Translations under genes and position numbers: made by a program | Notes under the pieces: model-generated | Told to the model about the DNA's origin: nothing | Seen by the model: the letters and a program-made list of their open reading frames with translations, nothing else | The model's database searches: none | Shown here: piece after piece, positions 11,434-22,718 of the stretch | Layout of the letters: each line of letters opens with the position of its first letter | How positions within the stretch are numbered: the stretch's first letter is position 1 | Source: Prinsepia uniflora | Taxonomy: Eukaryota; Streptophyta; Magnoliopsida; Rosales; Rosaceae | DNA length: 64,000 nucleotides | Assembly (NCBI GenBank): GCA_032719365.1 | Contig: CM064863.1 | Coordinates: forward strand, 23,197,137 to 23,261,136 | Direction of reading: 5' to 3'

Positions 11434-11872
11434 TTTCTTTCTTGCTTTTGGAATTTAATTTGGGTAATTACAATGCTTGGATTTCTTCATTTCTTGGGGT
11501 TTCTTATTTAGGGTTTGGAAGGAAAATTACAATGTTGTTGACAATTAATGACCGCACGCACACCACATGCAGAAACGAAGGGTATTTTAAAAAACATGTG
11601 TTATGAACCGCTATTACTGCATATGCCATCATATATATAAACGACAGGATCGTTATGAAATATGGTTATGTATTTAAATAACGAATCATATATATAGAAA
11701 ATGTTTTCGTGACCTTTTTATCGTTCGAGTTGGTGATCATGGGCTGTGCATAAACTTTTGATTGGATTTCATTATTGAATTAAACTTTTGATTAAAGGTG
11801 GCCATGAATTGATGAAAGTTTGTAATTATTATTCATGCAATTCTGACTGCAAAGGCGTGTTGTTGTTGGGGT

Positions 11873-11907
<35 letters not shown>
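11873..11907. repeat. Poly-G run of 35 bases
   Basis: An uninterrupted G homopolymer, preceded by TTGGGGT and followed by TGGTGTGTGG. The length should be treated with care because such runs are error-prone in sequencing. Confidence 0.9.
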
Positions 11908-11908
<1 letters not shown>

Positions 11909-12038
11909 GGTGTGTGGTTGGGCGAACTCTCACGAGTCACGTCCCAACCAATACGATTTTATAGAGTATTGAATTGAGATCTAACTAACTGGTATCTGCA
12001 CACTTGAAGCCTTTATTGTTCACATGTTCTCTGGAGGG

Positions 12039-12125
12039 AAATGGAGAATCTTCTGGCAACATGTTGCCCTCAGGCAAATGGAAAATCTTCTGGCATCAGC
12101 TTTGCCTTCGGTCAAATGGAGAAAC
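12039..12125. repeat. Tandem repeat, about 37 bp x 2.3
   Basis: Two diverged units each start AAATGGA(G/A)AATCTTCTGGCA, and a third partial unit starts AAATGGAGAAAC. Confidence 0.75.
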
Positions 12126-12452
12126 TAGGTTTTTGCTGTTATAATTTTCGGTCTCATCACGTCACTTGATGAGATAGATATTCTTTTGCAAATCAACAGC
12201 ATTACTGTAAGTTTTATAACGACAACATATCAAATAAAAGAGGTTTATGTACACAAATGTGAGGGTAAGCAACAGTGATCATGACAATTTCATCTCTCGT
12301 TCTTCAGCCAGTTCGTTTTATATTGCAGAAGCGATGTTTCATATTGCATAAGCTACAATCGCTGATATCGTTCGCCCATATATGATACTCTTGAGCTCGC
12401 CCATCTTTGCTCTTGAGATTAGTCGCAGTTGCACTTGCAGTCGCAGCCGTAG

Positions 12453-15400
12453 TTATGTTTCTTGTTCTTGGTGAAATGGATCATCAACACCATGAACAGA
12501 ACTCAACCGAGGAGTGGGAGAGTGGCTCCAACCTGTCACCTGTTCCAACTCATGAGATCTCATACAGGCTTCTTCTTTGAACTTCAGAAAGTACACAGAT
12601 GACCAGTAATCCTTGACCAGGTTCTACAAGAAGAGGGTAAAAGAAACACCAACTCATGAGATCTCATACAGTCTGTTAAAAGAATGTTTGGAAACCTGAA
12701 AAACTCATCCTACCGTTTTCATCAACTGTATCAGCTCATTTAATGCATCATTGAAAAGATTTGGTTGTGACAAATTTGAAGTAGTCAAAATAGCTTGTCT
12801 ACTTCGGTGAGAGATGTTCACCTCCATTGCCGCACCTGTACGATGAAAATTGAAATGCATACCACATTCACTTCCGACTCTTAAACTACTCCTAACAAGT
12901 GTGAGCTAAGGTTGGCAGCAACTCATATTGTTAAGCAACCGGCAAGATCACACACCTGCATTTATGTACTTGTCAATGATATGTCGTGCCATGTAAATCC
13001 TTCTTACCGGATCATCCACTGGTATTTTACCAAGTTCATGTACTTCCTCGTAGAAATGAACGCCCTCCCCTGCCAAACAACTGTGATTAAGAAGAACAAA
13101 TGGAATAAAATAAACACATTATGTGCCACACAATCAATAATTTTACCCCTTATCTCAATTGTCACAAAAGAAAGTCGCTTTTCAAAAACAAATAATATTC
13201 TGGAGAAAGCCGTCTTTTTACTCAAGAGTAAATTTGTGCATGGAGTTACACCTGAAAATGTATTTCAATATATGAAACTTATGGGAGAATGGAATACCTG
13301 TCTGCAAATTCCATGAAGGACTGACGGAATCTTTTGTTCATAAGAAGCTTATCAAGTGGCTCACTAGGATCTATCACTGGTGTCGGCTCCCTTGTGAATA
13401 GTAGTCCGCTATTAGGTATGCCCAGAGCCTGACCCATTGTCTCAAATGTTAGGGTTTCCCTTTTTCTCAAGCTGATTTGCGATAGAAGAGGTTGTGAACT
13501 TGATATCGAAAAGAAAACTACTACAAGGATGCTTGCCTGTAATATATATACGCCTTAGAAATGTTAGCAAAACATTAAAGTTGGAAGACATCTATACTAG
13601 CGCATAATATGCAAAGGTAGACAACAAATCATACCGTGACTAGGAGCACAAATCTAGAAACAACTTGAAGCCATAAGATATCATCATGAATTTCATTTAA
13701 AATGTAAGCAGCAATCCATACTCCTGGAATCAAGAAGAGAACCAGGGATAAACAGAAGGGCCAGATCTACTGATTCAACAACCATATATTACTGATATAT
13801 TACAGCCTTATTCGGATTAAAAGGAAGTTAAGAAACCAAAATGTAGTTTTCTGTAAAAGCCATATTCAGCTTGGACAATTGTTCCTTCCCATTTTTCAAG
13901 ACTGGAGAATCTTGAAAGTCATACCCAAAGTATTTATTTTAATTCTTATCAGAGGCTTTCATCCAGATAAAGTATTTGAATAGTACTGTCTGATTTCCCT
14001 GCAAACTCACCCAACAAATGAGTCCATATGCATCTAAACAATGTTCCTTAGATTTTTGAGAGTGAATATAACGCTAATACAGATAAACACCCACTAAAGC
14101 TTTTATGATGGAGAAACTAAGTATGCCTATACAAAAGTACATCATTTCTATCATTCATAAAACAAACCAAAAAGGCAAAAACAGATCACAGTGTTGTACC
14201 AATAGAAGAGGCTGACACGAGTATTCCCTGCCAGAGGTCTCTAAGTTCGTCAAATCTGAACTCTATATGTCGGACAGCCGCCGTGAACCCAACCAAAATG
14301 ACAACATATATTGAGTGGAGGGACAGGACTGGGATGATCCACTGAGTCCCCATATGGCATCGATCATTTAGAGGCTGTTTGATATGCATAACTATAAAAC
14401 ATACAAACGATGATGTGTAAGGATCCGACAATTGGAATGGATGTCTGAAGAATAAACCAACTCGGAGGTTCTTACATGCAGCACCACCAATCCAAGGCAA
14501 GAGAATTAGTGGAAAGAAAATAAAAGATCTTATTGGTGGTAGGCATCTCCTGAAATAATTATCGCGCGTAAGTAGAGCACAAAGGTTATCCAAAAGGTCC
14601 AATACAAATGCAACTTAAATATATTTCTCATTCGGTTTCAGTTCATAATAGAGTCAGGCAACATATTGTCTAATTAGATACTTCATGAGTTGCAGACAAA
14701 GTTTAATATTGAGCTTTACAAATATTAAATCTCAAGTAAAATGGTTGCTTACTTGACAAATATGTAATATAATTGGAATGCCTGCGATATGCGGCAGCTC
14801 AGTAGTAAACCAAAGCCAAGTGGAGCTTCAACCCATACTGAAAGCAAAAGATTCTTCAAACAGTACCCAAGAATAGAGATATTCGCAAATGAAAAACTAT
14901 AAGAGTACTTCACAGATTCTAGTCAAGATAAAAAAGCAGTGAACAACCTGCCCAAACATAGCAAGACTGCCACCAATGCCTTTTTTCGAATTTCAGAAAA
15001 TTGACAGACATCTGAAAGAAAAAAAGTTCTGCTTTTAATGGTTAAAAAACTAACAATAGTGTCCCAAAGCACATGTTTTTGATAACTTCATCTTATTATT
15101 GATGGAATGTTGAAGAAACGGATATATAATCTACCACAATTGACAACAGAAGGTTGAAACTGGCGATAATTTGAATCACTGGAATCCAAAAGCTACTACG
15201 TTTTGCTAGAGGAATTTTATGCACGGCAAAGGGTAAGATTAACCGTGAAAGAAGCCTGAAAGAAACAAAGTGACCAAAGGAAATGGATCAGAAATGGTGT
15301 TTTTCAGCTGAAAAGGATAATAATCAGAGAATAAACCATATGACCAAACAAATCAGCAGTTCTAGAACCTCAGAAGTCGTGGTAAATTAAGCTTAATTTG

Positions 15401-15936
15401 GTTCAGATGGTGCTGCACATCTCCACATTACGATTCATCAGAAGATATTCTAATCTGAGAATACCATACCTTTGGACATCATGTGGGAACAAGGACGTCA
15501 AGAACATTGCTTATCAAAATTCGAACATCATACTATTTTTCTTTCCAGACTACATTATTCATTCAGAAAAAGCTAAAGGATACAAGCACAGTGTGAATCC
15601 CCACATAACTGGATACTCTGTCAATCATTAGCACATGAAAAATTCTACTCTTTGGCTACAATTTGTTCTTTCCGAGACATTAAATCAAACGATACCCAGC
15701 AAGCAACTTGTTACAAGATTTCACCCAATCTAATTTCCTATTGGCAAGGCCATTAGAATCCCAACAGACCAAATCAAAATTCTATGCAAACAACCAAGAA
15801 AACCCATTAGTGTAAAAAAATTAATCAGATACAGACCCAGTAGAAGGAGGAAAACTTACAAAATGAAGCAGATGGCAGAAATAGCGATGGCTGTGTAGTC
15901 GCTGGCACAGCCGCCATCCACCGCACAGCTTGCCAT
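12453..15936 (-). CDS. RGS1: Regulator of G-protein signalling 1 (7TM-RGS protein), complete, 11 exons
   Basis: RGS1 is a plasma-membrane seven-helix protein with a cytosolic RGS box that accelerates GTP hydrolysis by the plant G-alpha subunit in sugar and other signalling. Exons, 5' to 3' on the minus strand: 15936-15860, 15255-15135, 15011-14948, 14837-14753, 14549-14476, 14391-14200, 13723-13635, 13536-13298, 13080-12956, 12835-12714, 12623-12453. All introns are GT-AG, and the exons join in frame to 452 aa plus TAA. Exons 1-8 carry the hydrophobic helices, WVEAPLGFGLL and the RHIEFRFDELRDLW block. The linker has MGQALGIPNSGLLF. The RGS box runs from LDKLLMNKRFRQSF (about 295) through GKIPVDDPVRRIYMARHI to about 410. 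The conserved tail PRLSSVHG is present. Arabidopsis RGS1 is about 459 aa; this copy ends soon after that block and lacks the last serine-rich stretch. Very confident in identity; exon ends are by eye. Confidence 0.95.
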
Positions 15937-16559
15937 CTTGGTTGCATTTAGGGTATTTTGGGTTCACCCTAAGATCTTAAATCAGAAGAATTTAGGACGC
16001 CCACCATTCCAAGACATCAACTTCAAGGTGTGTCCTTTCTGGGTCCATAGGTGAGTTCAATCGAGAATGGCAGAATGGAATTTCCCGCATGATGTTTGAC
16101 CAAAAGGGAACACGATGGAACATCTGCGGCCTTTTGTTGACCAAAAGGGAACACGATGGAACATCTGCGGCCTTTTGTTGACCAAAAAGGACATTGAAAA
16201 CAGTATTCCTGTAATAGGGAACACACGACTCTATCGAAGCAACAAGATGTTACTAATTCATTTTCATACCCTTTTTTTCTTTCGAACTATCAATTGATTA
16301 ATTTTTTACCATATTAATAATTATTTATAGACCCTTTTAAAGTTTTATTAATTAAAATCTGAATTTTGTCGATAATAAAAAAAATATAAGAGTTGAACTA
16401 CAACTTAAGAGAGCCTCATTCAAACTGCATTGTAAAATTTAGATAATTCAGATCAAATCCAGCGAGAAAAAAAAGTGTTTCACCCTGTACAAAAGGCATT
16501 AATATTACATATAAATCAAGGATTTCCAACCATGATGGAACATGTGCAATCCAATTGAT
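15937..16559. other. RGS1 5' flank and spacer
   Basis: It probably contains the RGS1 5' UTR and promoter. The 41-bp tandem repeat described separately lies 163 bp upstream of the start codon. No other gene seen. Confidence 0.5.
16099..16190. repeat. 41-bp tandem repeat upstream of RGS1 (two perfect units plus a partial)
   Basis: Units 16099-16139 and 16140-16180 are identical and start ACCAAAAGGGAACACGATGG. A partial third unit follows. The location is in the RGS1 upstream region. Confidence 0.9.
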
Positions 16560-18070
16560 TTAGCTTTGAGATTGAACACGCTTATGTGCAAAAGCATGCG
16601 CTTTTTGGTTTGCTGATCTAGAGGAGACGACTAAGCATCGAGAATCGGCTCTTATTTGTCTCAAAAGATCTTTGATTTCCAGCGTGATCAATGTGTTGCC
16701 ATAACAAGAGCTCCCAATGGCCTTGACCACCTCCACAACAGCTTTGGTGTCTGTTTCTACCATAAAATGATGTTGTCCCAACTGCTTTAGAAATAGCAAC
16801 CCTTCCTTAATTTCCTTAGGTTCAACCAAAGCAACGGAAGACCCAGTGACCCCTACCCAGAAAAGCATGCCAACACCCTCCCATTTTTGTCTCTAATTAC
16901 TCAAATAATGTCCCTAGTTAAGCCATCTTTCCTCGTTGCACCTCACAATTAAGTTTCAAAAGGTTCATAGGGGGTTTAGACCATCATACCTATCTAATCA
17001 GAGCACCCGGCCTGGGAAGATTACCAGTGCCTAGAAACCCAGCATAAGCTTCCATGGCTGACACCACAACCTCCTCCTCACACTTACTCGGGCTTCCTTC
17101 TAGCATGTTATTTCGAGAGTTCCAAGCTTAGTAGCACACATAAAAGAAATTTTTCGAGCTCAGTTCGGGAGAATCCTTTTTATAGCAGATTCGAATAAAT
17201 CAATGACCCGACCATCTATAGGCAATTTCTCTAGATGAAGATCAGTTACTCTATACAAATTCTAATTGAACTTACAGCCCCAAATAGTATGGAATCATCC
17301 TCACCTTCTTGCCATACCCAAAAAATAATCTAAACGCTACAATCTTTCGTAAGAACAAATTAAGTGAGGTAGGTTAAAATTTACTTGGCACATTTAACTT
17401 CCCAAGCTTTCTCCAGTAGGCCTCAACACTGCCCATTGAGGAGCTCTCCCATCAATCACTTGTTGCTAGATCCAATAAAGAAATAGCAACATAATATCCC
17501 GATTTGAGAGAATGTTTTCCATTTTTTCAATAAAACCAAAGCCTACCATCCAAAAAAGTGAGGCTGCATGGAACTGAGACGAATGCTAGAAATAGCCTCC
17601 ACATCCTCTGGTCAAAGCACCTATTGTAAAAGATCAATATTTTGGCCGCCTCCTAACTTCATGGGCACACTAGGTGGGCTTCCACATAAAGCCCCATGTT
17701 CATAATAGGTCGGAAGGTGCATGGCCTCGGGTTCTACTTACCAGTAAAGACTCATACATGTTCTTCCATATCAATTCCACAAATCAGCCCCCTTTCAATT
17801 ACCTCTCTTCCGCACAATATGACTTCTAAATGCACGAAAAATTCAGCTCCCAACTTTTCTATCATAATGCACCCATTCCGAAAATAGCGAGCCTTGAGCA
17901 TTCCAGTCACTAGGGAATTCGGAAATTCCAGAAGCCGCTAACCCTTCTAGGCAATCATGAAGCTTCAAAGTTTTTTAAACCCAACCCTTCTTGAGACTAT
18001 GGATGACAGATTTTGGCATCTCAACCAAAGAATATCTTGCTTACATGATTTTCCCCACTAATATCTATCC
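16560..18070 (-). pseudogene. Degraded LINE, C-terminal RT to RNase H (LINE copy 2)
   Basis: The segment 16560-16868 is an RNase H-like domain ending in NQKAHAFAHKR, the usual C-terminal block of plant LINE ORF2. Further right, the minus strand near 17880-18030 shows RT-thumb-like pieces (RLLEFPNSLV, MLKARYFRN, a GLGFRN-like block) in shifted frames with stops. The order on the minus strand is therefore RT end, linker, RNase H. No intact frame remains. LINE copy 1 appears to have inserted at its right edge, with its poly(A) at 18072. Confidence 0.7.
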
Positions 18071-18071
18071 A

Positions 18072-18846
18072 CTTTTTTTTTTTTGAAAAATCTATGCATT
18101 AAGAGAGAGAGAAATCTCAAACAGAAACAACAAAGGCAGTAGCCAACCGACTCCACAGTTAAAAGCCTAATGAAGTAAAGACATATGACAAACAGTAATG
18201 TCCACTTCGGAAGGCCAACCAAACAACCTAGCTAGGAGGACAAGGGAGTACATCATTATTTAGGACAAGAACTAGGAAGGATGGAGGACGGTCTTCCCAG
18301 ACCTCCCTGTACATACTCTGTCACGCTTGTGAAGCTAAGGCGTCAGCGGCCCTATTAGTAGAGCGGGGTATCCAAGCGAAGGAAACAATCACAAAACGCA
18401 TGCACAAATCTCGAATCCTAGAGAGAATGGGGTAGAGCTCCCATTTCCCTTACCCAATGTTGCCCTGCAAGCAGTTTATCAAGACCTGGTAGTTAGATTC
18501 AATAACGATTCGTTGGTAATTTTTCTCCACATCAAGGAGGCAGCCATCCAGGACAGCCCAGGCTTCGGCTTCAAGGGCCGAGTTTGAAATTCGGAAGCCG
18601 CACCTCGCAACACACATGGTACCATAAGGATCCCTAACAATTGTCCCCAAACCAGTCGACCTGTCCTCATTCTTCCATGCTGAGTCGCAATTGATCTTCA
18701 AGAATTGGTGGCCCGGGGTGGTCCATATGGAGTTCGTTTGGGGTGTATTATCCACCGAAAGGAGATTTTGATAGGGGGTTGAAGTAGCATTCCAAAAATC
18801 CCGTACTTGGTGATGAATCAATCTGATGATGGTCCACGGGTTAAAT
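18072..18846 (-). pseudogene. 3' half of LINE copy 1: RNase H, 3' UTR and poly(A)
   Basis: The minus strand reads the RNase H domain (LKINCDSAW, TGLGTIVRDPYG, ALEAEAWAVLDG), then a premature TAA at about 18447-18449. The same frame then continues to the family's C-terminal block (FAWIPRSTNRAADALASQA) with a stop near 18323. A 3' UTR follows and ends in an A run seen as T(n) at 18071-18083. The upstream half lies at 37796-38530. The reading frame is continuous if the 18.9 kb insertion is taken out. Confidence 0.85.
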
Positions 18847-18960
18847 TGACATGACCCACCCCCAATTCTCCGGGATTAAGGGCTAAGTCATGTTCCCGTC
18901 TAACTTACGCGTGTGACTACGCCCAAACTACGCATTAAATTAAACATGTAATTCGAGTGT
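18847..18960 (-). repeat. 3' end fragment of a Tekay/Del-type LTR
   Basis: On the minus strand it ends AGACGGGAACATG...GGGTGGGTCATGTCA. This aligns with the 3' ends of the LARD LTR and the solo LTRs (AGACGGGAGCAGG...GGGTCCTGTCA). The boundary with the Athila LTR is not sharp; 18960 is approximate. Confidence 0.6.
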
Positions 18961-20750
18961 TATGCAATTTAAACCCTTTTTGTGTAGATGTAGTATTGAT
19001 AAATAGGGATCGTTCTTAACCGGGAAAATTAGAGACATTAATAATGTGTTAGTGGGAGATGAATAAAAGAATAATGAATTAAATAATTAAATAATCAAAA
19101 AATTAAATAATCAAAGAATTAACAATTTAAAGAATTAATGACTTAAAGAATAAAATAATAGAGAATTAAAGAATTAAAGAATTAACTAATCAAAGAATCA
19201 ATAAATTAAAGAGTAAAGGAATAAAAGAATAAAGAAATGAAAGAATCAAAGACTAATAAACTAAAAGTATGAAAGAATAAAAGAATAAAAGAATAAAAAA
19301 ATAAAAAATAAAAGAATAAAAGAATAAAGAATAAAAAGGGGGGTTTTGAAAAGGTTTGTGATTATGTAAATAAGTAAAAGCATAGATAAACTAATTTTAC
19401 TTCTATTCTAATTCATGTACAAGTGACCTTCTTAAAACACAAATCTTACCAACACTCTAATAATTGCAAATATTAAATCAATCACGAAATTTTACCTTAA
19501 TCGTCTTAATTACCTTCATACATTTTTCAATACTATAAATGCACCGACAGCGGACAACACTTACAATATGATTCACCTTTTGTTTTTGACTGAATGCACC
19601 GACAGCGATCAACATTAAGTCTCTTCAATTCTACTTTAAATGCACCGACAGCGGATAAAACACTTAATATTGAATTGAAGTATGAAACACTAAAATGTAT
19701 AAAAATAACTAAAATTCATAAAGTAAGACACATGGAGATTGCATCTAACACTTACAAATATTAGTAAGAAAAACCTCACATATATTGAACTATAATCAAA
19801 ACCAATAACAAAAATGAGAGTTTGAGTAGATGGAGAGTAATTGTTACACTTTCAAGGTGGATGAAAACAATGGATTGTTATTCATACGATTCTCCGACAT
19901 CGGACGGAACCTTATGAAGATGGAGGAAATAAACTTGGGAAATATGAACTCAAACTCTAAACTTTGTATTGGAGATACTTTGCCAAAGTTTCTCTCAAAG
20001 AAAGCTCAAATGTGTGCCTCAAAGAAGGTGTGTTTCAACAAATGAATTGAAACCCTATTTATAGGTGGAGAAAGCTACCAAAAATAATATAAAAATACAA
20101 TAAAAAATGTTAAATAATGGAATGATGAGTAATAAAGATTTGTGATGATGTTTAGAAGTGGTTTGAGTTGTAAAGTTGCAAAATTGGGTTGGAAAGTGGC
20201 TGGAAATTGGGTGGAATCTGCCGGAAAAGAGGACCAGGATTTCGGCAGAGAGCTGCTGAATGGGAGGCTGGGCTGTCGGCTGGGCGGTGCTGAAAAAAGC
20301 TTCTGAGGTTCGGCAGACGCGCACCGACTGGGAGGAAGGTACTTCGATACACGCGCTCCGATCGCTCTCTGCAGGGCTGAAGCAAGATGGCTGACGAGCT
20401 GGGCCTAGCGGGCCGGATTTTGGGGCTGGGCCGGAGCGCAGTGGGCGCGGGCCTGGGATTTCACGGGTTGGGCTGCAGGGATTTTGATGGACTGGGCTGA
20501 AACATAATTTATTAATTAATTAATTTATAACTTAAATTAATTATTCCACCGAATTTCGTCCATAATTTATTCGTTATAATTCCGATCGAGACGATTCTTT
20601 CACCAAAATACTCCAAATTACAAACTTTATTTATCTAAACATAAAAATCAAAAATAATTTATTTTATCAATTTATTTAATATTTTAATTTAAAAGTCAAG
20701 TAAAAAGGGTATAAAATAATATAAAATAATGTTCATTTAACGTCCTATCA
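18961..20750 (-). repeat. Athila-type 3' LTR (start firm, end approximate)
   Basis: In element orientation it begins TGATAGGACG at 20750, directly after a GTGTGGGGG polypurine tract. It contains a TATAAATAGGG box near 20058-20068 (a plausible LTR promoter), a GC-rich GGCCC/CAGCCC section (20390-20500) and three copies of a CACCGACAGCGG-type motif. The low-complexity AATAAAAGAAT tract at 19040-19340 lies inside. No second copy of this LTR exists in the window. Confidence 0.7.
19541..19656. repeat. Three spaced copies of TGCACCGACAGCG
   Basis: Copies lie near 19541, 19595 and 19640, spaced about 45-54 bp within the Athila LTR. Confidence 0.8.
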
Positions 20751-20766
20751 AATACCCCCACACTTA
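20751..20766 (-). other. Athila 3' polypurine tract
   Basis: The minus strand reads TTTAAGTGTGGGGGTAT just before the LTR TG. Confidence 0.8.
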
Positions 20767-22718
20767 AACTTTGCTAGTCCCTAGCAAATACTAAAATCAA
20801 ACTACGAATTCAAATAAGTACACCCTTAACCATTTGTCTCAAATTTCATTGTTATAATCATGGCATAAAAGATTTTCACTTAAAACATTTAAGCAAATGG
20901 AATTCAAGTGTTAATACATGGTAACAAAATGTTTAACAAGTAAGATAATGAGTAAATATGGTGAAATGGAGTTTTGCATGAATAAGACAAGTATGAATCA
21001 ACTCACAGGGATATGCACTCATAAATTCACTCAATTTGTGAGGGTTTGTGTTTGCACTCAAAGTATGTGAGAAATACTCACATAATCGAAATGAAGTACT
21101 TTTGCAAAATTTCAAACAAACACTTCAAGATAAAAACAAAACATACTTGCACAAATGAACCAAAACCATAAGCTTACTCAAGTGATTGACTCCACTAATC
21201 AAAATTTACCATCTTAAGGATCATAAGGTCTTTACGAAGGTTGTAATGGGGCAAAGTTTAGAGGCAAGGAAAATATAGGACAAGTGGTGCTCAATTCGTT
21301 CCAAGACTCAATAGACTCTCAAAACGTATCATAACTTCCCAACCTTAGTGCAATGATGTCAGTAATTCATCCCTTCGAACATAGGCCTAAATTCATCTTG
21401 TTGGGTCTCGAATTCATTCTTTGTGTCGGATTTACAAATGTAAAGGACTTAACTCAAACATTCATAATCAAACCTTATTACCTTGATAAAAACTCAATAT
21501 ATCTTTATTTTTTTTTCCATATATCAAGATAATAACATGTGTCAAAAATACAACAATGTTTGAGTAAGTAAATCCACAAAATACACATAAAAGTCTTTCA
21601 ATATCATCATTTTCTCTTTACACAATCATTATGTCTTCAACCGAGTCCTTGGAACAAAGGTAAAAGATGTCTATACTAAGCTCAAGTGTTTAGATAATCA
21701 TGGTGATGAAAGAAAGGCTTAATGTGGGCTCAAAAGGGTTAAAACTAAAGGGGTCGCAACTTGTGCGCACAAAATAGGGAATATGGATGTTTGAATTTGT
21801 GGTGTTAACCCTAATGCCTTAATCATTTCCAAAATCAGAGAGTTTATTGACTTAAAAGCTTTAAAAATCACATAGAATAAGTTCTAGTACTCTAGAGTTC
21901 ATTAAAAGCTATGGCAAGTAGTTATGAGGCATATGTATATCAATTTAAACAAAGAACTTATGAATCACTCATCAAAGATGAATATAAGGTTCTAAAGCTC
22001 ACATATGGTTCAAATGATTCATACTTATCATATCATGCTCATTTATGTACCAATTTACATGCATTATCTTCAAGTTTTAACACTTAATCACAAAATATTA
22101 ACAAACAAATTCAAGTTGTAGTGATCATCTTTATAGCCATAGCATATTCATTTCCGTTCATTTATATCATTGACAAGTTAAAGAGCAACTTATTACTCGT
22201 AAAAACACGACGTTAAAACAAAAAGACTCAAGAAAGCAATAAATTTATTTATTTATTTATTATTTTTTTTTTCGTAAGAAAGACTTAATGAAACAATTTC
22301 AATTGCACAAAAGAAAAAAAACTCATAAAAATACTAAGTTAAAACAAAAATATTTAAAACAGTTAATTTTTTTTTAAAATTTTTTTTTCGTAAGAAAGAA
22401 ATAAAACAATTGCAAATTAAGAAAGACTTAATAAAACAATTTCAAATGCACCAATAAATTTGTAAACCACTCCCCCACACTTAAATTCTACATTGTCCTC
22501 AATGTAGGAAAATACGAAGTAATTAAACATAGAATCAAAGTAAGGAAGATGATTTAAGAAAATGAAGTAAGAAAGAAAAACATAAACAAACTAAAAGAGA
22601 GTGAAGGGTTGAAAGAAAGCAAATCTGTGTTGATGACTCCTTCACACTCGAGAACACATTGGGTTGCCTCCCAACAAGCGCTTGAAGTTTAACGTCCATC
22701 CAGCCTAGACCAAATTCT
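20767..22718 (-). other. Non-coding 3' internal region of the Athila element
   Basis: This lies between the end of pol and the 3' PPT, where Athila elements may carry an env-like frame. No long frame is left here. A second PPT-like tract (22471-22484, TTAAGTGTGGGGGA) sits just after pol, as is usual in this lineage. Confidence 0.7.

Larger units (their letters stand above)
11434..12452. other. Spacer between the KCR2-like 5' end and the RGS1 3' end
   Basis: This would hold the promoter of the leftward KCR2-like gene and the 3' UTR of RGS1. A TTTATT at about 12012-12017 is a possible AATAAA signal for RGS1 on the minus strand. A 35-base poly-G run and a short tandem repeat lie here. No gene seen. 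Confidence 0.5.

Noticed and set aside
12912..13316. 134-codon plus-strand frame
   Set aside because: Antisense to RGS1 exons 8-9 and the intron between them; the RGS1 splicing explains the region fully.
14186..14602. A 138-codon minus-strand frame as a separate single-exon gene
   Set aside because: It is a read-through of RGS1 exons 5 and 6 with the intron between them; the splice sites at 14476/14391 fit the family sequence.
20055..20385. Two minus-strand frames of 77-89 codons
   Set aside because: They fall in the GC-rich section of the Athila LTR and have no recognisable domain.
20767..22718. Env-like gene in the Athila 3' region
   Set aside because: No frame longer than about 75 codons, no membrane-protein pattern; only its usual position suggests env.
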